NCBI GenBank assembly: GCA_003242735.1
Contig: QGVH01000006.1
Span: 94,550-158,549 of the forward strand
DNA: 64,000 nt
Direction: 5' to 3'
Source of the DNA: a bacterium
Lineage (GTDB): Bacteria > Gemmatimonadota > Gemmatimonadetes > Longimicrobiales > RSA9
The notes beneath the pieces are model-generated. The model ran no database searches, was not told the origin of the DNA, and saw nothing but the letters and a program-made list of their open reading frames with translations. Position 1 is the first letter of the stretch. Every line of letters starts with the position of its first letter. Position numbers and translations under genes: made by a program. Positions 26,702-33,573 of the stretch are shown here, piece by piece.

Positions 26702-27783
26702 CAGTCCTCCGCCTTCAGGCGGACCATGCGCTCGAGCAGGTCCGCGAGGGTGACCGGTCTGTGCTCGACCCCGCAGACGGCGACTCCGTGCCGGACCAGA
26801 TGGCCCACCATGTCGGCGACGCCGTCGGGGCCGCCGGGAATGGGAGCCTCGACGACGGCCCAACGGGCGGTGCCGCGACCGTCGTCGAGCGTCGCGCCAA
26901 TGTGTCCGGCGCGGGCGAGTGCGCGGAGCGCGTCGTCGACGTGGTCGGCGCGGACCGTCAAGCGGTACATGTCGTCCCGGACCTCGCCCATCAGTTCGTC
27001 GAGCCGGCCGACGGCGAGCAACCGCCCGCGATCGAGGACCGCGACGCGCTCACAGAGCTCGAACGCCTCCTCCGCATTGTGGGTCGCCAGGAGGATCGTG
27101 CACTGCTGGCGGCCGACGATCTCGTCGCGGAGGAAACGGCGGAACTGGCGCGCGGCGACGGGGTCGAGGCTCCGGGTCGGCTCGTCGAGCAGGAGCACCT
27201 TCGGCCGCGCCAGCAGCGCTCGCGCGATGAGGAGCCGCTGCTTCATGCCGGAGGAGAAGGTGCCGACCAACTTGCTGCCGGTGTGCTGGAGCCCGACCGC
27301 CTCGAGCAGTTCCCCGACGCGCGTCGACACGTCCCGGCGAGGAACGCGGTAGAGGGCCGCGAAGAGCTCGAGGTTCTCGCGCGCCGTGAGTCGCCAATCG
27401 AGGCTGCGCTCGTCCGGCACCACGAGCGCGAGCGCGCTCCGCACGGCGTGCGGCTCGCGAAGGATGTCGTGGCCTGCGATGCGCGCCGTGCCGGCGTCGG
27501 GGAGCAGCAGTGTGCTCAGCATCCGGAATAGGGTGGTCTTGCCTGCGCCGTTCGCGCCGAGCAGGCCGAAGAACTCGTTGCGGCGGATGTCGAAGCTGAC
27601 GCCGTCGACGGCGGTGATGCGCCGCGCCCGGCGCCAGGGAGCGCGCAGGATCTCACCCCAGGTGCGCCGCTCGGGAAACGCCTTGGTGAGCCCCTGGACG
27701 GAGACGATGGGCTCGCCGTCGGCCGGGCGGGCGGCGGACGCACTGGCGTGTTGCGACGATGCAGTGAGCGGCGCGGTGGTCAT
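26701..27783 (-). CDS. ABC transporter ATPase of the lasso exporter
   Basis: A 360-residue ABC ATPase of the DrrA/NatA type. After a 25-residue low-complexity N-terminus come LTKAFPERRTWGEILRAPWR (an insertion seen in this subfamily), Walker A GANGAGKTT, signature FSSGMKQRL, Walker B VLLLDEPTRSLDP and H-loop LLATHNAEEA. A C-terminal ~100-residue domain follows (YRLTVRADHVDDALRAL). Its ATG overlaps the kinase stop (ATGA), and its stop overlaps the permease start. It drives export together with the permease at 25901-26701 and may contribute to self-immunity. Confidence 0.92.
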   Translation of the reverse strand: MTTAPLTASSQHASASAARPADGEPIVSVQGLTKAFPERRTWGEILRAPWRRARRITAVDGVSFDIRRNEFFGLLGANGAGKTTLFRMLSTLLLPDAGTARIAGHDILREPHAVRSALALVVPDERSLDWRLTARENLELFAALYRVPRRDVSTRVGELLEAVGLQHTGSKLVGTFSSGMKQRLLIARALLARPKVLLLDEPTRSLDPVAARQFRRFLRDEIVGRQQCTILLATHNAEEAFELCERVAVLDRGRLLAVGRLDELMGEVRDDMYRLTVRADHVDDALRALARAGHIGATLDDGRGTARWAVVEAPIPGGPDGVADMVGHLVRHGVAVCGVEHRPVTLADLLERMVRLKAED

Positions 27784-28751
27784 GGCGTCGTGCCGGCGAG
27801 AGACTGCGCGTGCCAGTCGCGGATGGTGGCGACGGCCTCCTCGAGCCGATCGAAGTCGCGCACGATTTCCAGCCGGTAGACGGGGACGCAGGCTGCGAGC
27901 GCCGTCGCGTGCCGGAACAGGTTCGGCGCCTCGGGGCCCGTGAGCAGCGGCGCCAGCTTGGCGTGGCCGAGGATCACCAGGGCCGCCTCCATGCCGGAGA
28001 GCCGCGTGCGGCGGACGGCTGCGCCGTCGGGTGCCTCCCGGACCGGGGCGAGCAGGTACAGCGCCGCGAGCGGGTGCGTGCAGTGAGAAACGCGCTCCTC
28101 GGGCAGGGCGCGGAACACGGTCTTCGGCCCCACGGCAGCGGGCGCCGCCTGGCCGATGCCGACGACCCTGGCCGAGTCGGCCCAGAGACGGGCGGCGTGG
28201 AGGCCGGGGCCTGCGAGCGGCGGCGAGCCGGCAAGGACCGGCATGGTGTCGTCGGTGAGGAGCTTCCCGCCGGACCTCACCAGCGCGAGCGCCAACGTTG
28301 ACTTCCCGTGCCGCTTCGGCGCGACGAACCCGACGGCCTGCCCGTCCAGCACCACCGCGCTCCCATGGAGACAGACGGTGCCGGCGGCGTACAGCGCGGT
28401 GGCGAGCACGCGGCTGGTGATGTCGGCCCGCGCGTCGGCGGCCGAGACGTCCTCTGCATGGGTCCACGTGATGGTCCGGCCATCTGCGGCGATGTCGAAG
28501 CAGCCGGTATCGTCGAAGACCAGGCGGAACCCGTGGCTCGTGCGGTAAAGACGGGTCTCGACGCCCGCCGTCACCGTGTCGCTCCCGAGCGGGACGCATT
28601 CCGCCTCCGGCGGCTCGCCGACCCGCGAGCGGAGGACCCACGTCACGTCCTCCGCGGGATCCGCCGCCTCGAGCTCCGGGATCGCCAGATCGCTCTCGAG
28701 GACGCCGCCGAAGAGCCGATAGCGATGCCTGATGGAGGGCTCGTTCGTCAT
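27780..28751 (-). CDS. HprK-like lasso peptide kinase
   Basis: A 323-residue protein related to the C-terminal kinase domain of HPr kinase/phosphorylase. LHGSAVVLDG (about 128-137) carries the conserved His-Gly, APKRHGKST (144-152) is an AxxxxGKS P-loop, and LLTDD (164-168) is the Walker-B-like acid pair. Such kinases occur in a subset of lasso clusters, and the paeninodin enzyme phosphorylates the C-terminal Ser of its precursor. Both precursors here end in Arg-Ser, which supports the same reaction. The gene abuts B2 upstream with no gap and overlaps the ATPase downstream. Confidence 0.87.
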   Translation of the reverse strand: MTNEPSIRHRYRLFGGVLESDLAIPELEAADPAEDVTWVLRSRVGEPPEAECVPLGSDTVTAGVETRLYRTSHGFRLVFDDTGCFDIAADGRTITWTHAEDVSAADARADITSRVLATALYAAGTVCLHGSAVVLDGQAVGFVAPKRHGKSTLALALVRSGGKLLTDDTMPVLAGSPPLAGPGLHAARLWADSARVVGIGQAAPAAVGPKTVFRALPEERVSHCTHPLAALYLLAPVREAPDGAAVRRTRLSGMEAALVILGHAKLAPLLTGPEAPNLFRHATALAACVPVYRLEIVRDFDRLEEAVATIRDWHAQSLAGTTP

Positions 28752-29210
28752 TCAGAACTCGACCAGCCGGAGATCCGGCAACCGGGTGAACGTCTGCACG
28801 TGCTGCCGCGAGTCGCCGATCACGACACCGTCCAGCTCGATCCACGCGTGCGCCTCGAACTCGCCGTTGCGCCTGCGCACGCCGACGTTGATCCTGCTCG
28901 CCGTGATCCCCCGCCGTCGCAGCATCCGCTGGATCGCCATCGATCGGACCAGGCATTGCGGCCGGAAGACACCGTACCTCGCTGCCCGTGTCACCGCCCA
29001 GGCGACCGCCTCCGCAATGCGTCGATCCTCACGGCTCGGTGCTCGTCGCTCGGGCTCGGGCTCTGCCCTCCCGAGGAGCTCACCGACGGGGCGCCGCCAG
29101 CGTTCGTACTGGCACGCGAGCAGCACCACCTGGGCCTCTGCGAGCAACCGCACCTCTCGCAGAGTGAGCCCGCGGAGTCGGCGGAGCCACACGGCCGCGG
29201 TCCGGGTCAT
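28752..29210 (-). CDS. Lasso peptide leader protease B2 (transglutaminase-like)
   Basis: A 152-residue lasso B2 protein, a transglutaminase-fold cysteine protease that removes the leader peptide. The catalytic triad is readable: Cys86 in RPQCLVRSMA, His121 in FEAHAWIELDG and Asp133 in VVIGDS, with the 12-residue His-Asp spacing seen in McjB. The N-terminal ~60 residues are a basic helical region. It starts 4 nt after B1 ends, so translation is coupled. B1 and B2 are split, unlike the fused proteobacterial McjB. Confidence 0.92.
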   Translation of the reverse strand: MTRTAAVWLRRLRGLTLREVRLLAEAQVVLLACQYERWRRPVGELLGRAEPEPERRAPSREDRRIAEAVAWAVTRAARYGVFRPQCLVRSMAIQRMLRRRGITASRINVGVRRRNGEFEAHAWIELDGVVIGDSRQHVQTFTRLPDLRLVEF

Positions 29211-29214
29211 GGGG

Positions 29215-29490
29215 TCACCGTTCGTCGGCCGGGATCACCAGGCCGTGACGCGCCAGGTCATCGAGGAGCTCGACCACGTCGCTCCGGAGTTGCTCGGCGG
29301 GCACATCCGGATAGCGCCGCCCGAGCTCCGCGCACACCTGGTCGAGGTCCTGGCACGTGGGGGGCAGGAGTTGCCACACCTCGACACCGACGGGGTTGAG
29401 ACCGAAGTAGACTTCCTGTTCCATGTGCAGGAGGATCGCGCCCTCCGGCACGGGCTGGAACAGCACGGCAGGGTGAGGTTTCGGCAGCAT
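29215..29490 (-). CDS. Lasso peptide RRE protein B1 (PqqD-like)
   Basis: A 91-residue PqqD-like RiPP recognition element. It starts MLPKPHPAVLFQPVPEGAIL, followed by the beta-strand MEQEVYFGLNPVGVEVWQLL and two helices (DLDQVCAELGRRYPDV, SDVVELLDDLARHGLV). It binds the YxxPxL leader of the precursors and hands them to the B2 protease. ATG 29490 is preferred; a TTG-initiated extension to 29556 is non-homologous. No strong ribosome site is seen. It is followed 4 nt later by B2. Confidence 0.9.
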   Translation of the reverse strand: MLPKPHPAVLFQPVPEGAILLHMEQEVYFGLNPVGVEVWQLLPPTCQDLDQVCAELGRRYPDVPAEQLRSDVVELLDDLARHGLVIPADER

Positions 29491-29830
29491 TCGTTCAGAA
29501 TCGAAACGACACTCTGGTTGAAAGCGGGTCCATGACGCCGGTGGCCGGACGGGCAAGTCAGGGGCCGATGGGGGCCATGGCGGCCAAATCGTGAATCCGT
29601 AATGACCTGGGAGACGTCCGGCGCCGACACGGGCGCCTCGAAGCTGTTGCGTTTGCGCAACCCTGTCAGGGAGGCGGCGCGGCGGCGGTGCGACACTGCC
29701 GGCCGGGAGGGCGGCGAGCAGGCCACGGCCTCGAGGCAGCGGAGCCCGCGCCTCCCTCGTCCACCGCGTCGACCGCGGGGGACGAGGGGAGGGGGCGGAG
29801 CGTCCGGTCAGGATCGGCGCAGGGAAGGGC
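29491..29830 (-). other. Untranslated spacer between A2 hairpin and B1
   Basis: 340 nt inside the A2-B1-B2-K-ABC unit. Apart from the A2 hairpin just above it, nothing recognisable is present: no further precursor motif, no promoter consensus and no supported reading frame on either strand. Confidence 0.45.
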
Positions 29831-29852
29831 CCGGGGGGCCACGGCCCCCCGG
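29831..29852 (-). terminator. GC hairpin after lasso precursor A2
   Basis: CCGGGGGGC (29831-29839) pairs with GCCCCCCGG (29844-29852), loop CACG, 10 nt past the A2 stop. It is nearly identical in sequence and position to the hairpin after A1 (23387-23410). It lies between the precursor and the biosynthetic genes, so partial termination would give excess precursor mRNA. Confidence 0.6.
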
Positions 29853-29862
29853 CGGGTTGGTG

Positions 29863-30012
29863 CTACGAGCGGTTTCCGGTGTTGGTGCACCCTACCCAAT
29901 GGCCGCGGGCGGCGTCGACGCCGAAGATGCCGCCGTCGCAATCGGTGCTGAGACCGTATTGGGTCAGCTCGCGCACCGAGCCGAACCGCTCCAGTCTCGG
30001 TTTGACATACAT
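29863..30012 (-). CDS. Lasso peptide precursor A2
   Basis: A 49-residue precursor. The leader is almost identical to that of A1 (Y2, P5, L7, G11, Thr17 at -2, Gln18 at -1). The 31-residue core begins YGLSTDCDGGIFG, with Asp8 as probable macrolactam acceptor. Cys7 is in the ring, Cys24 in the tail, and the core ends GNRS. The block DCDGGIFG and the final RS are shared with A1, while the tail between them differs entirely (an Arg/His/Trp-containing loop against an acidic one in A1). GAGGAG precedes ATG 30012. It is first in the A2-B1-B2-K-ABC-permease unit. Confidence 0.93.
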   Translation of the reverse strand: MYVKPRLERFGSVRELTQYGLSTDCDGGIFGVDAARGHWVGCTNTGNRS

Positions 30013-30039
30013 TCGATCACTCCTCTCGGGAGACGGGTT

Positions 30040-30080
30040 GCGGGCGACTGGCCCGCGCAGCCTGTCGCACCCACGACAGG
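30040..30080 (-). promoter_or_regulatory. Two-hairpin 5' leader of precursor A2 (duplicated element)
   Basis: Stems 30040-30045/30051-30056 (6 bp) and 30061-30068/30073-30080 (8 bp, one G-U pair in RNA) lie ~28 nt upstream of the start codon. This is the paralogue of 23588-23628; the two copies differ at a single position over the hairpins. Confidence 0.65.
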
Positions 30081-30515
30081 ATAGCACAGATGGCACCGGT
30101 AGCGCCACCCTTCGATTCGAACGGCACCTCGCCCCTCCCGCGCGGGCGAGCCGCGCGTCGGCATCGCGAGCATGCCCCGGGAACGCCTCGACCGCCCCGT
30201 GTCGGGCGGCGGGGCGCTCCCCCGAACAGGACGAGCCGGACCACCGCCCCGGAAGACGGCCGGAAAGCGCTGTGCGGTTCCGCCTCCTCCGATCAACGGG
30301 GCGCCGTGCCCGGCGGACAGCGCCCCAGCTGCGCGGGTGTGGAAGTCGGCCGCTGCGTGTGCCCAACCGAAACCGCCGACGACGGCGCGCACCGGCGCTT
30401 TCCCGCACGGATCCGGTCTGAGGGTACCACCACAGCGGGCGCTGGCCGCCGCACCCGGCGGCGCAGGAGAGACGGCCACAGCGGCTGCCGCAGCCGTTCG
30501 CTGCGCGGGGGGCCC

Positions 30516-30530
30516 GCAAACACGATACCA
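30516..30530 (-). promoter_or_regulatory. Sigma-54-like promoter of A2 unit
   Basis: The minus strand reads TGGTAT-CGTGT-TTGC. The invariant GG and GC are kept ten nt apart, with C-to-T changes inside the -24 box. It is weaker than the copy at 25725-25740, but it lies exactly 74 nt from the shared upstream element, as the other copy does. Confidence 0.5.
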
Positions 30531-30604
30531 AACAGGGGGATGCCGTCTATCTCGTGTGGCTACGAGAGTTTCGAGACGGCACGCCGTGCGGTGCGGCGCA
30601 GTCT

Positions 30605-30654
30605 TGTTGCAGGCGAGCATCAGACCTGGCGCCTGCATTGGTCACCGTTTTGTC
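30605..30654 (-). promoter_or_regulatory. Shared upstream activator-like element, copy 2
   Basis: 50 bp paralogous to 25815-25863 (three conserved blocks, one 1-nt indel). Reading-frame comparison shows no conserved peptide, so conservation acts at the DNA level. It is a candidate binding site for the regulator of the lasso cluster. Confidence 0.6.
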
Positions 30655-30750
30655 CCACGGCGGCGGGCCACCGGCTCGTCGTACGATACGAGAAGGCGCC
30701 GACGAACCATGCATGGCGAAGCGTGACGCGGCCGCGCGCCGCGCGCCTGC

Positions 30751-31209
30751 TCACCCCTCCTGCTCCGCCGCCGTCGCGATCTTCGGCTCGACGGCGACGT
30801 CAATGGCGATCCCCTGGCGTACGCTCTGGGTGACGGTGCAGAAGTCCTCGAAGAGGCCGATGCAGCGCGTGAGGCGCGCGGCGTCGGCCTCGTCCAGCTC
30901 CGGGGCGAGCCGGACCGCGATGCGGCTGACGCGGAGGCGGCCCGCGTCGTTGCGTTCGATGGTGCCGCTCACCTCGGTCTCCATGCCCGTCACGGGCACA
31001 TGCGCCTTCTGGAGGCAGAAGAGCAGACTCGCGGCGAGGCAGCTCCCCACCGCGGCGCCGAGCAGCGCGGTCGGGTTCGGCCCCGCGCCCCCGCCCAGCG
31101 GCGGCGGCTCGTCGACGGTCAGTTCTCCGGTGGTCCCGGAATCGAAGCGGACCGCGAACTCGTAGCCGTCGCGCCGCGTCAGCGTGACTCTGAAGGTGTT
31201 GTCTTTCAT
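30751..31209 (-). CDS. OsmC family protein
   Basis: A 152-residue OsmC/Ohr-like protein. Members are thiol peroxidases or redox proteins acting on organic hydroperoxides. It has TVDEPPPLGGGAGPNPTALL followed by AAVGSCLAASLLFCLQK, where the first Cys is the expected reactive residue, VSGTIERNDAGRLRVSRIAV, and LTRCIGLFEDFCTVTQSVRQ with the second conserved Cys. ATG 31209 is preceded by GAGGGGAG. It is monocistronic and lies upstream of the lasso cluster in the same orientation but separated by ~740 nt, so it is probably not part of it. Confidence 0.88.
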   Translation of the reverse strand: MKDNTFRVTLTRRDGYEFAVRFDSGTTGELTVDEPPPLGGGAGPNPTALLGAAVGSCLAASLLFCLQKAHVPVTGMETEVSGTIERNDAGRLRVSRIAVRLAPELDEADAARLTRCIGLFEDFCTVTQSVRQGIAIDVAVEPKIATAAEQEG

Positions 31210-31586
31210 TGCGCTCCCCTCGTCATCGAGGTCGTGATCCGGCCGGAGTCTCGGCCGCCGGCGTGCCACTCCCGACCGTGGCCCGTGGGCCATCGACCCC
31301 TCCGCCGGCCGCACGGAAACATGCGTCGTCCATGCGAGGCGGTCTATCGGGGAATGCCGGACGGCCCGTGGGGCGGAGTCGGCGGCGGGCCGCAGGGCCG
31401 GGCTTGCCCGCGGGCGGCCCTACAGCGGTGTGGATGCCCGGGCGGCCCGCCCCGCCTTTGCCGCCCGTGCGAGGTGGGGAGCGGGCGCATCCGCGCGGCG
31501 CAGCGGATGCTCGAGGGGCCCGCCGCGCCGGGACCTCGGGCGCCGCGCGGGGTACACGTGGATGCCCCCCTGCGAAAGGAAGGCGC

Positions 31587-31823
31587 ATGTCCGACTGGGT
31601 GAAGCTCCGGAACTACGCGAGCCGCGCGGAGGCGGACTTCCACGCCGGTCTGCTGCGGGGCGAGGGGATCCCCGTGTTGCTCCAGGGCCCGGACATCGGG
31701 ATCTTCGGCGGCGGGTTCGGCGGCATGTCCGTCCAGGGCGTGACCCTCCTCGTGCCCGCGGCCGACCTCGACCACGCGCTCGAGGTGCTGGGGCTCGACG
31801 AGCCGGAGGACGAGCCGGCGTGA
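31587..31823 (+). CDS. DUF2007 domain protein (putative signal-transducing protein)
   Basis: A 78-residue DUF2007 protein: WVKLRNYASRAEADFHAGLL, GIPVLLQGPDIGIFGGGFGG and VTLLVPAADLDHALEVL are the standard segments of the fold (GlnB-like beta-alpha-beta). GAAAGGAAGG precedes ATG 31587. Its stop overlaps the GTG start of the next gene (GTGA), so they are translationally coupled. The functional link is unknown. Confidence 0.85.
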   Translation: MSDWVKLRNYASRAEADFHAGLLRGEGIPVLLQGPDIGIFGGGFGGMSVQGVTLLVPAADLDHALEVLGLDEPEDEPA

Positions 31824-32668
31824 GCGGCACGGCGGCGATGCTCTGCGCTTGCCCCGGGGCGGCGACGGGTGGCGGCGCGCGCGGCGACGCCGGGTTGGCT
31901 GCGCACGTGAACGCCGCGCGAGGCGCTGCGGGCCCGGCGCCGATCGCGGCGAACGGCGGCAGGACCGCGGTGGAGCCCGCCTTGCCGCGGGCGGCGGTCG
32001 GGTGGAGCGGCGGCAAGGACTCGGCGCTGGCGCTGGATGCAGTGCTGCGCGAGGGGCGGCTCGCCGTGCACGCGCTGGTCACGACCGTGACGGACGCGTA
32101 CGACCGCATCAGCATGCACGGCGTGCGGCGCGCGCTGCTGCGTGAGCAGTGCGCCGCGCTCGGGCTGCCGCTGGTCGAGGTCGAGATCCCGCCGGGCTGC
32201 ACCAACGAGGTCTACGAGGCGCGGACGGCGGAGGCGTTCGAGGCGTTGAAGCGCCAGGGCGTCGAGCGTCTCGTGTTCGGCGACCTGTTCCTCGAGGACG
32301 TGCGTCAGTACCGCGAGAACCTCGCCGCCCGCCTCGATCTCGCGTGCGAGTTCCCGCTGTGGGGCCGTGACACGGCGGAGCTCGCTCGCGCGTTCATTGA
32401 GGCGGGGTTCCGCGCCATCGTCGTGTGCGTGGACCCCGGGCAGCTCGACCCGTCGTTCTGCGGCCGCGCGTACGATGCTTCGTTCCTCGCCGATCTCCCC
32501 GCCACGTGCGATCCGTGTGGCGAGCGCGGCGAGTTCCACACGTTCGTCTACGACGGCCCGATCTTCGGCCGGCCGGTGGCGGTAGAGAGGGGCCAGGTGG
32601 TGGAGCGGGAGGGGTTCTGGTTCGCGGATCTGCTGCCGGCGAACGGGTCGGCGGGCGCCACGGGCTGA
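31820..32668 (+). CDS. Diphthine-ammonia-ligase-like ATP pyrophosphatase
   Basis: About 282 residues of the PP-loop ATPase family related to Dph6 (MJ0570 type). VGWSGGKDSALALDAVL carries the SGGKDS P-loop. HGVRRALLREQCAALGLPLVEVEIPPG, RLVFGDLFLEDVRQYRE, FPLWGRDT and GERGEFHTFVYDGPIF are family hallmarks. Bacteria lack diphthamide, so the bacterial substrate is unknown. The start is GTG 31820, overlapping the DUF2007 stop. The first ~55 residues are low-complexity, so a later start is possible. Confidence 0.86.
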   Translation: MSGTAAMLCACPGAATGGGARGDAGLAAHVNAARGAAGPAPIAANGGRTAVEPALPRAAVGWSGGKDSALALDAVLREGRLAVHALVTTVTDAYDRISMHGVRRALLREQCAALGLPLVEVEIPPGCTNEVYEARTAEAFEALKRQGVERLVFGDLFLEDVRQYRENLAARLDLACEFPLWGRDTAELARAFIEAGFRAIVVCVDPGQLDPSFCGRAYDASFLADLPATCDPCGERGEFHTFVYDGPIFGRPVAVERGQVVEREGFWFADLLPANGSAGATG

Positions 32669-32857
32669 GGCGACCGGCCTCTCACAGCGGCCCGTTCCCC
32701 GACACCCCGGCGCGCTGACCACCGGGATGTTCCGGGCGCACGGGGAGTGCAGCGAACCGGAGGCTCTGCCGTGCCCTGCCGTGAAGCGTGGTTCGCGCGC
32801 GGGGCGTGCAGCCCGGGCGCAGGCGGCGTCAGGCGCCCGCGACTCACGCGCCGCTCC

Positions 32858-33415
32858 TCACTCCGTGATCTCGCGGATCACGCGGCACGGGTTGCCCGCG
32901 GCGAACACCCCCTCCGGGATGTCCCGCGTCACGACGCTGCCCGCGCCGATCACCGAGCGCGACCCGATCCGCACGCCGGGGAGGATGATCGCGCCGCCGC
33001 CCACCCACACATCGTCGCCGATCTCCACCGGCTTCCCGTACTCGGCTCGCCTGCGGAGCTCCGCGTTGAACGGGTGCAAGGGCGTGTAGATCTGCACCGC
33101 GGGGCCGAAGAGCGTGAAGCTCCCGATGCGCACGGGGCAGACGTCCAGCACGACGCAGTTGAAGTTGAAGAACACCCGCTCGCCGAGCTCGATGTTCGTG
33201 CCGTAGTCGCAGTAGAACGGCGGCTCGACCCACGCCGACTCGCCGCCCTTGCCGAACAGCTCGCGCAGGATGCGGCGGCGCTCCTCCACGTCCCCTGCCC
33301 GTGTCGCGTTCAGCGCTCGGCAGAGGTCCCGCGCCCGCTCGCGGGCCGCGAGCAGCTCCGGGTCCAGCGGGTCGTAGAATTCCCCGGCGATCATCTTCTC
33401 CCGTTCGGTCTTCAT
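32858..33415 (-). CDS. Maltose/galactoside O-acetyltransferase-like (left-handed beta-helix)
   Basis: A 185-residue hexapeptide acetyltransferase. The N-terminal MKTEREKMIAGEFYDPLDPEL is the maltose-acetyltransferase motif. FYCDYGTNIELGERVFFNFNCVVLD starts the left-handed beta-helix. The catalytic His is in YTPLHPFNAELRRR. VGGGAIILPGVRIGSRSVIGAGSVVTRDIP closes the helix and NPCRVIREI ends it. It transfers acetyl from acetyl-CoA to a sugar hydroxyl; the true acceptor is unknown. ATG 33415. It stands alone. Confidence 0.93.
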   Translation of the reverse strand: MKTEREKMIAGEFYDPLDPELLAARERARDLCRALNATRAGDVEERRRILRELFGKGGESAWVEPPFYCDYGTNIELGERVFFNFNCVVLDVCPVRIGSFTLFGPAVQIYTPLHPFNAELRRRAEYGKPVEIGDDVWVGGGAIILPGVRIGSRSVIGAGSVVTRDIPEGVFAAGNPCRVIREITE

Positions 33416-33498
33416 TGACGCCTCCTCGGTTCGGCGCAGCGCTCCGGCGCGCGCACCGGGTGGCGCCCGATCCGGCGCGGCCCCGCCCACGCACGAAA

Positions 33499-33536
33499 GC
33501 GCCTGCGCCCGGACCCAGGGCCTCGGGCGCAGGCGC
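33499..33536 (-). terminator. Perfect 12-bp hairpin after the L,D-transpeptidase gene
   Basis: GCGCCTGCGCCC (33499-33510) pairs with GGGCGCAGGCGC (33525-33536), 14-nt loop, 38 nt past the stop at 33574 on the coding strand. No T-run follows. Confidence 0.5.
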
Positions 33537-33573
33537 CCTCTCCCGCCGCGTCAACCCGCCGTGCGGCTGCGGC

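Larger units (their letters stand above)
30082..30750 (-). other. Long upstream region of the A2 lasso unit
   Basis: 669 nt without a supported gene between the A2 leader and the OsmC gene. It carries the sigma-54-like element (30516-30530) and the shared upstream element (30605-30654). The predicted A2 transcript would have a ~490-nt 5' UTR. Several Arg/Pro-rich open frames cross it on both strands and look like GC-rich noise. Confidence 0.5.

Noticed and set aside
30090..30833. Plus-strand open frames upstream of the A2 lasso unit
   Set aside because: Low-complexity Arg/Pro/Ser translations, no ribosome site, antisense to regulatory sequence.
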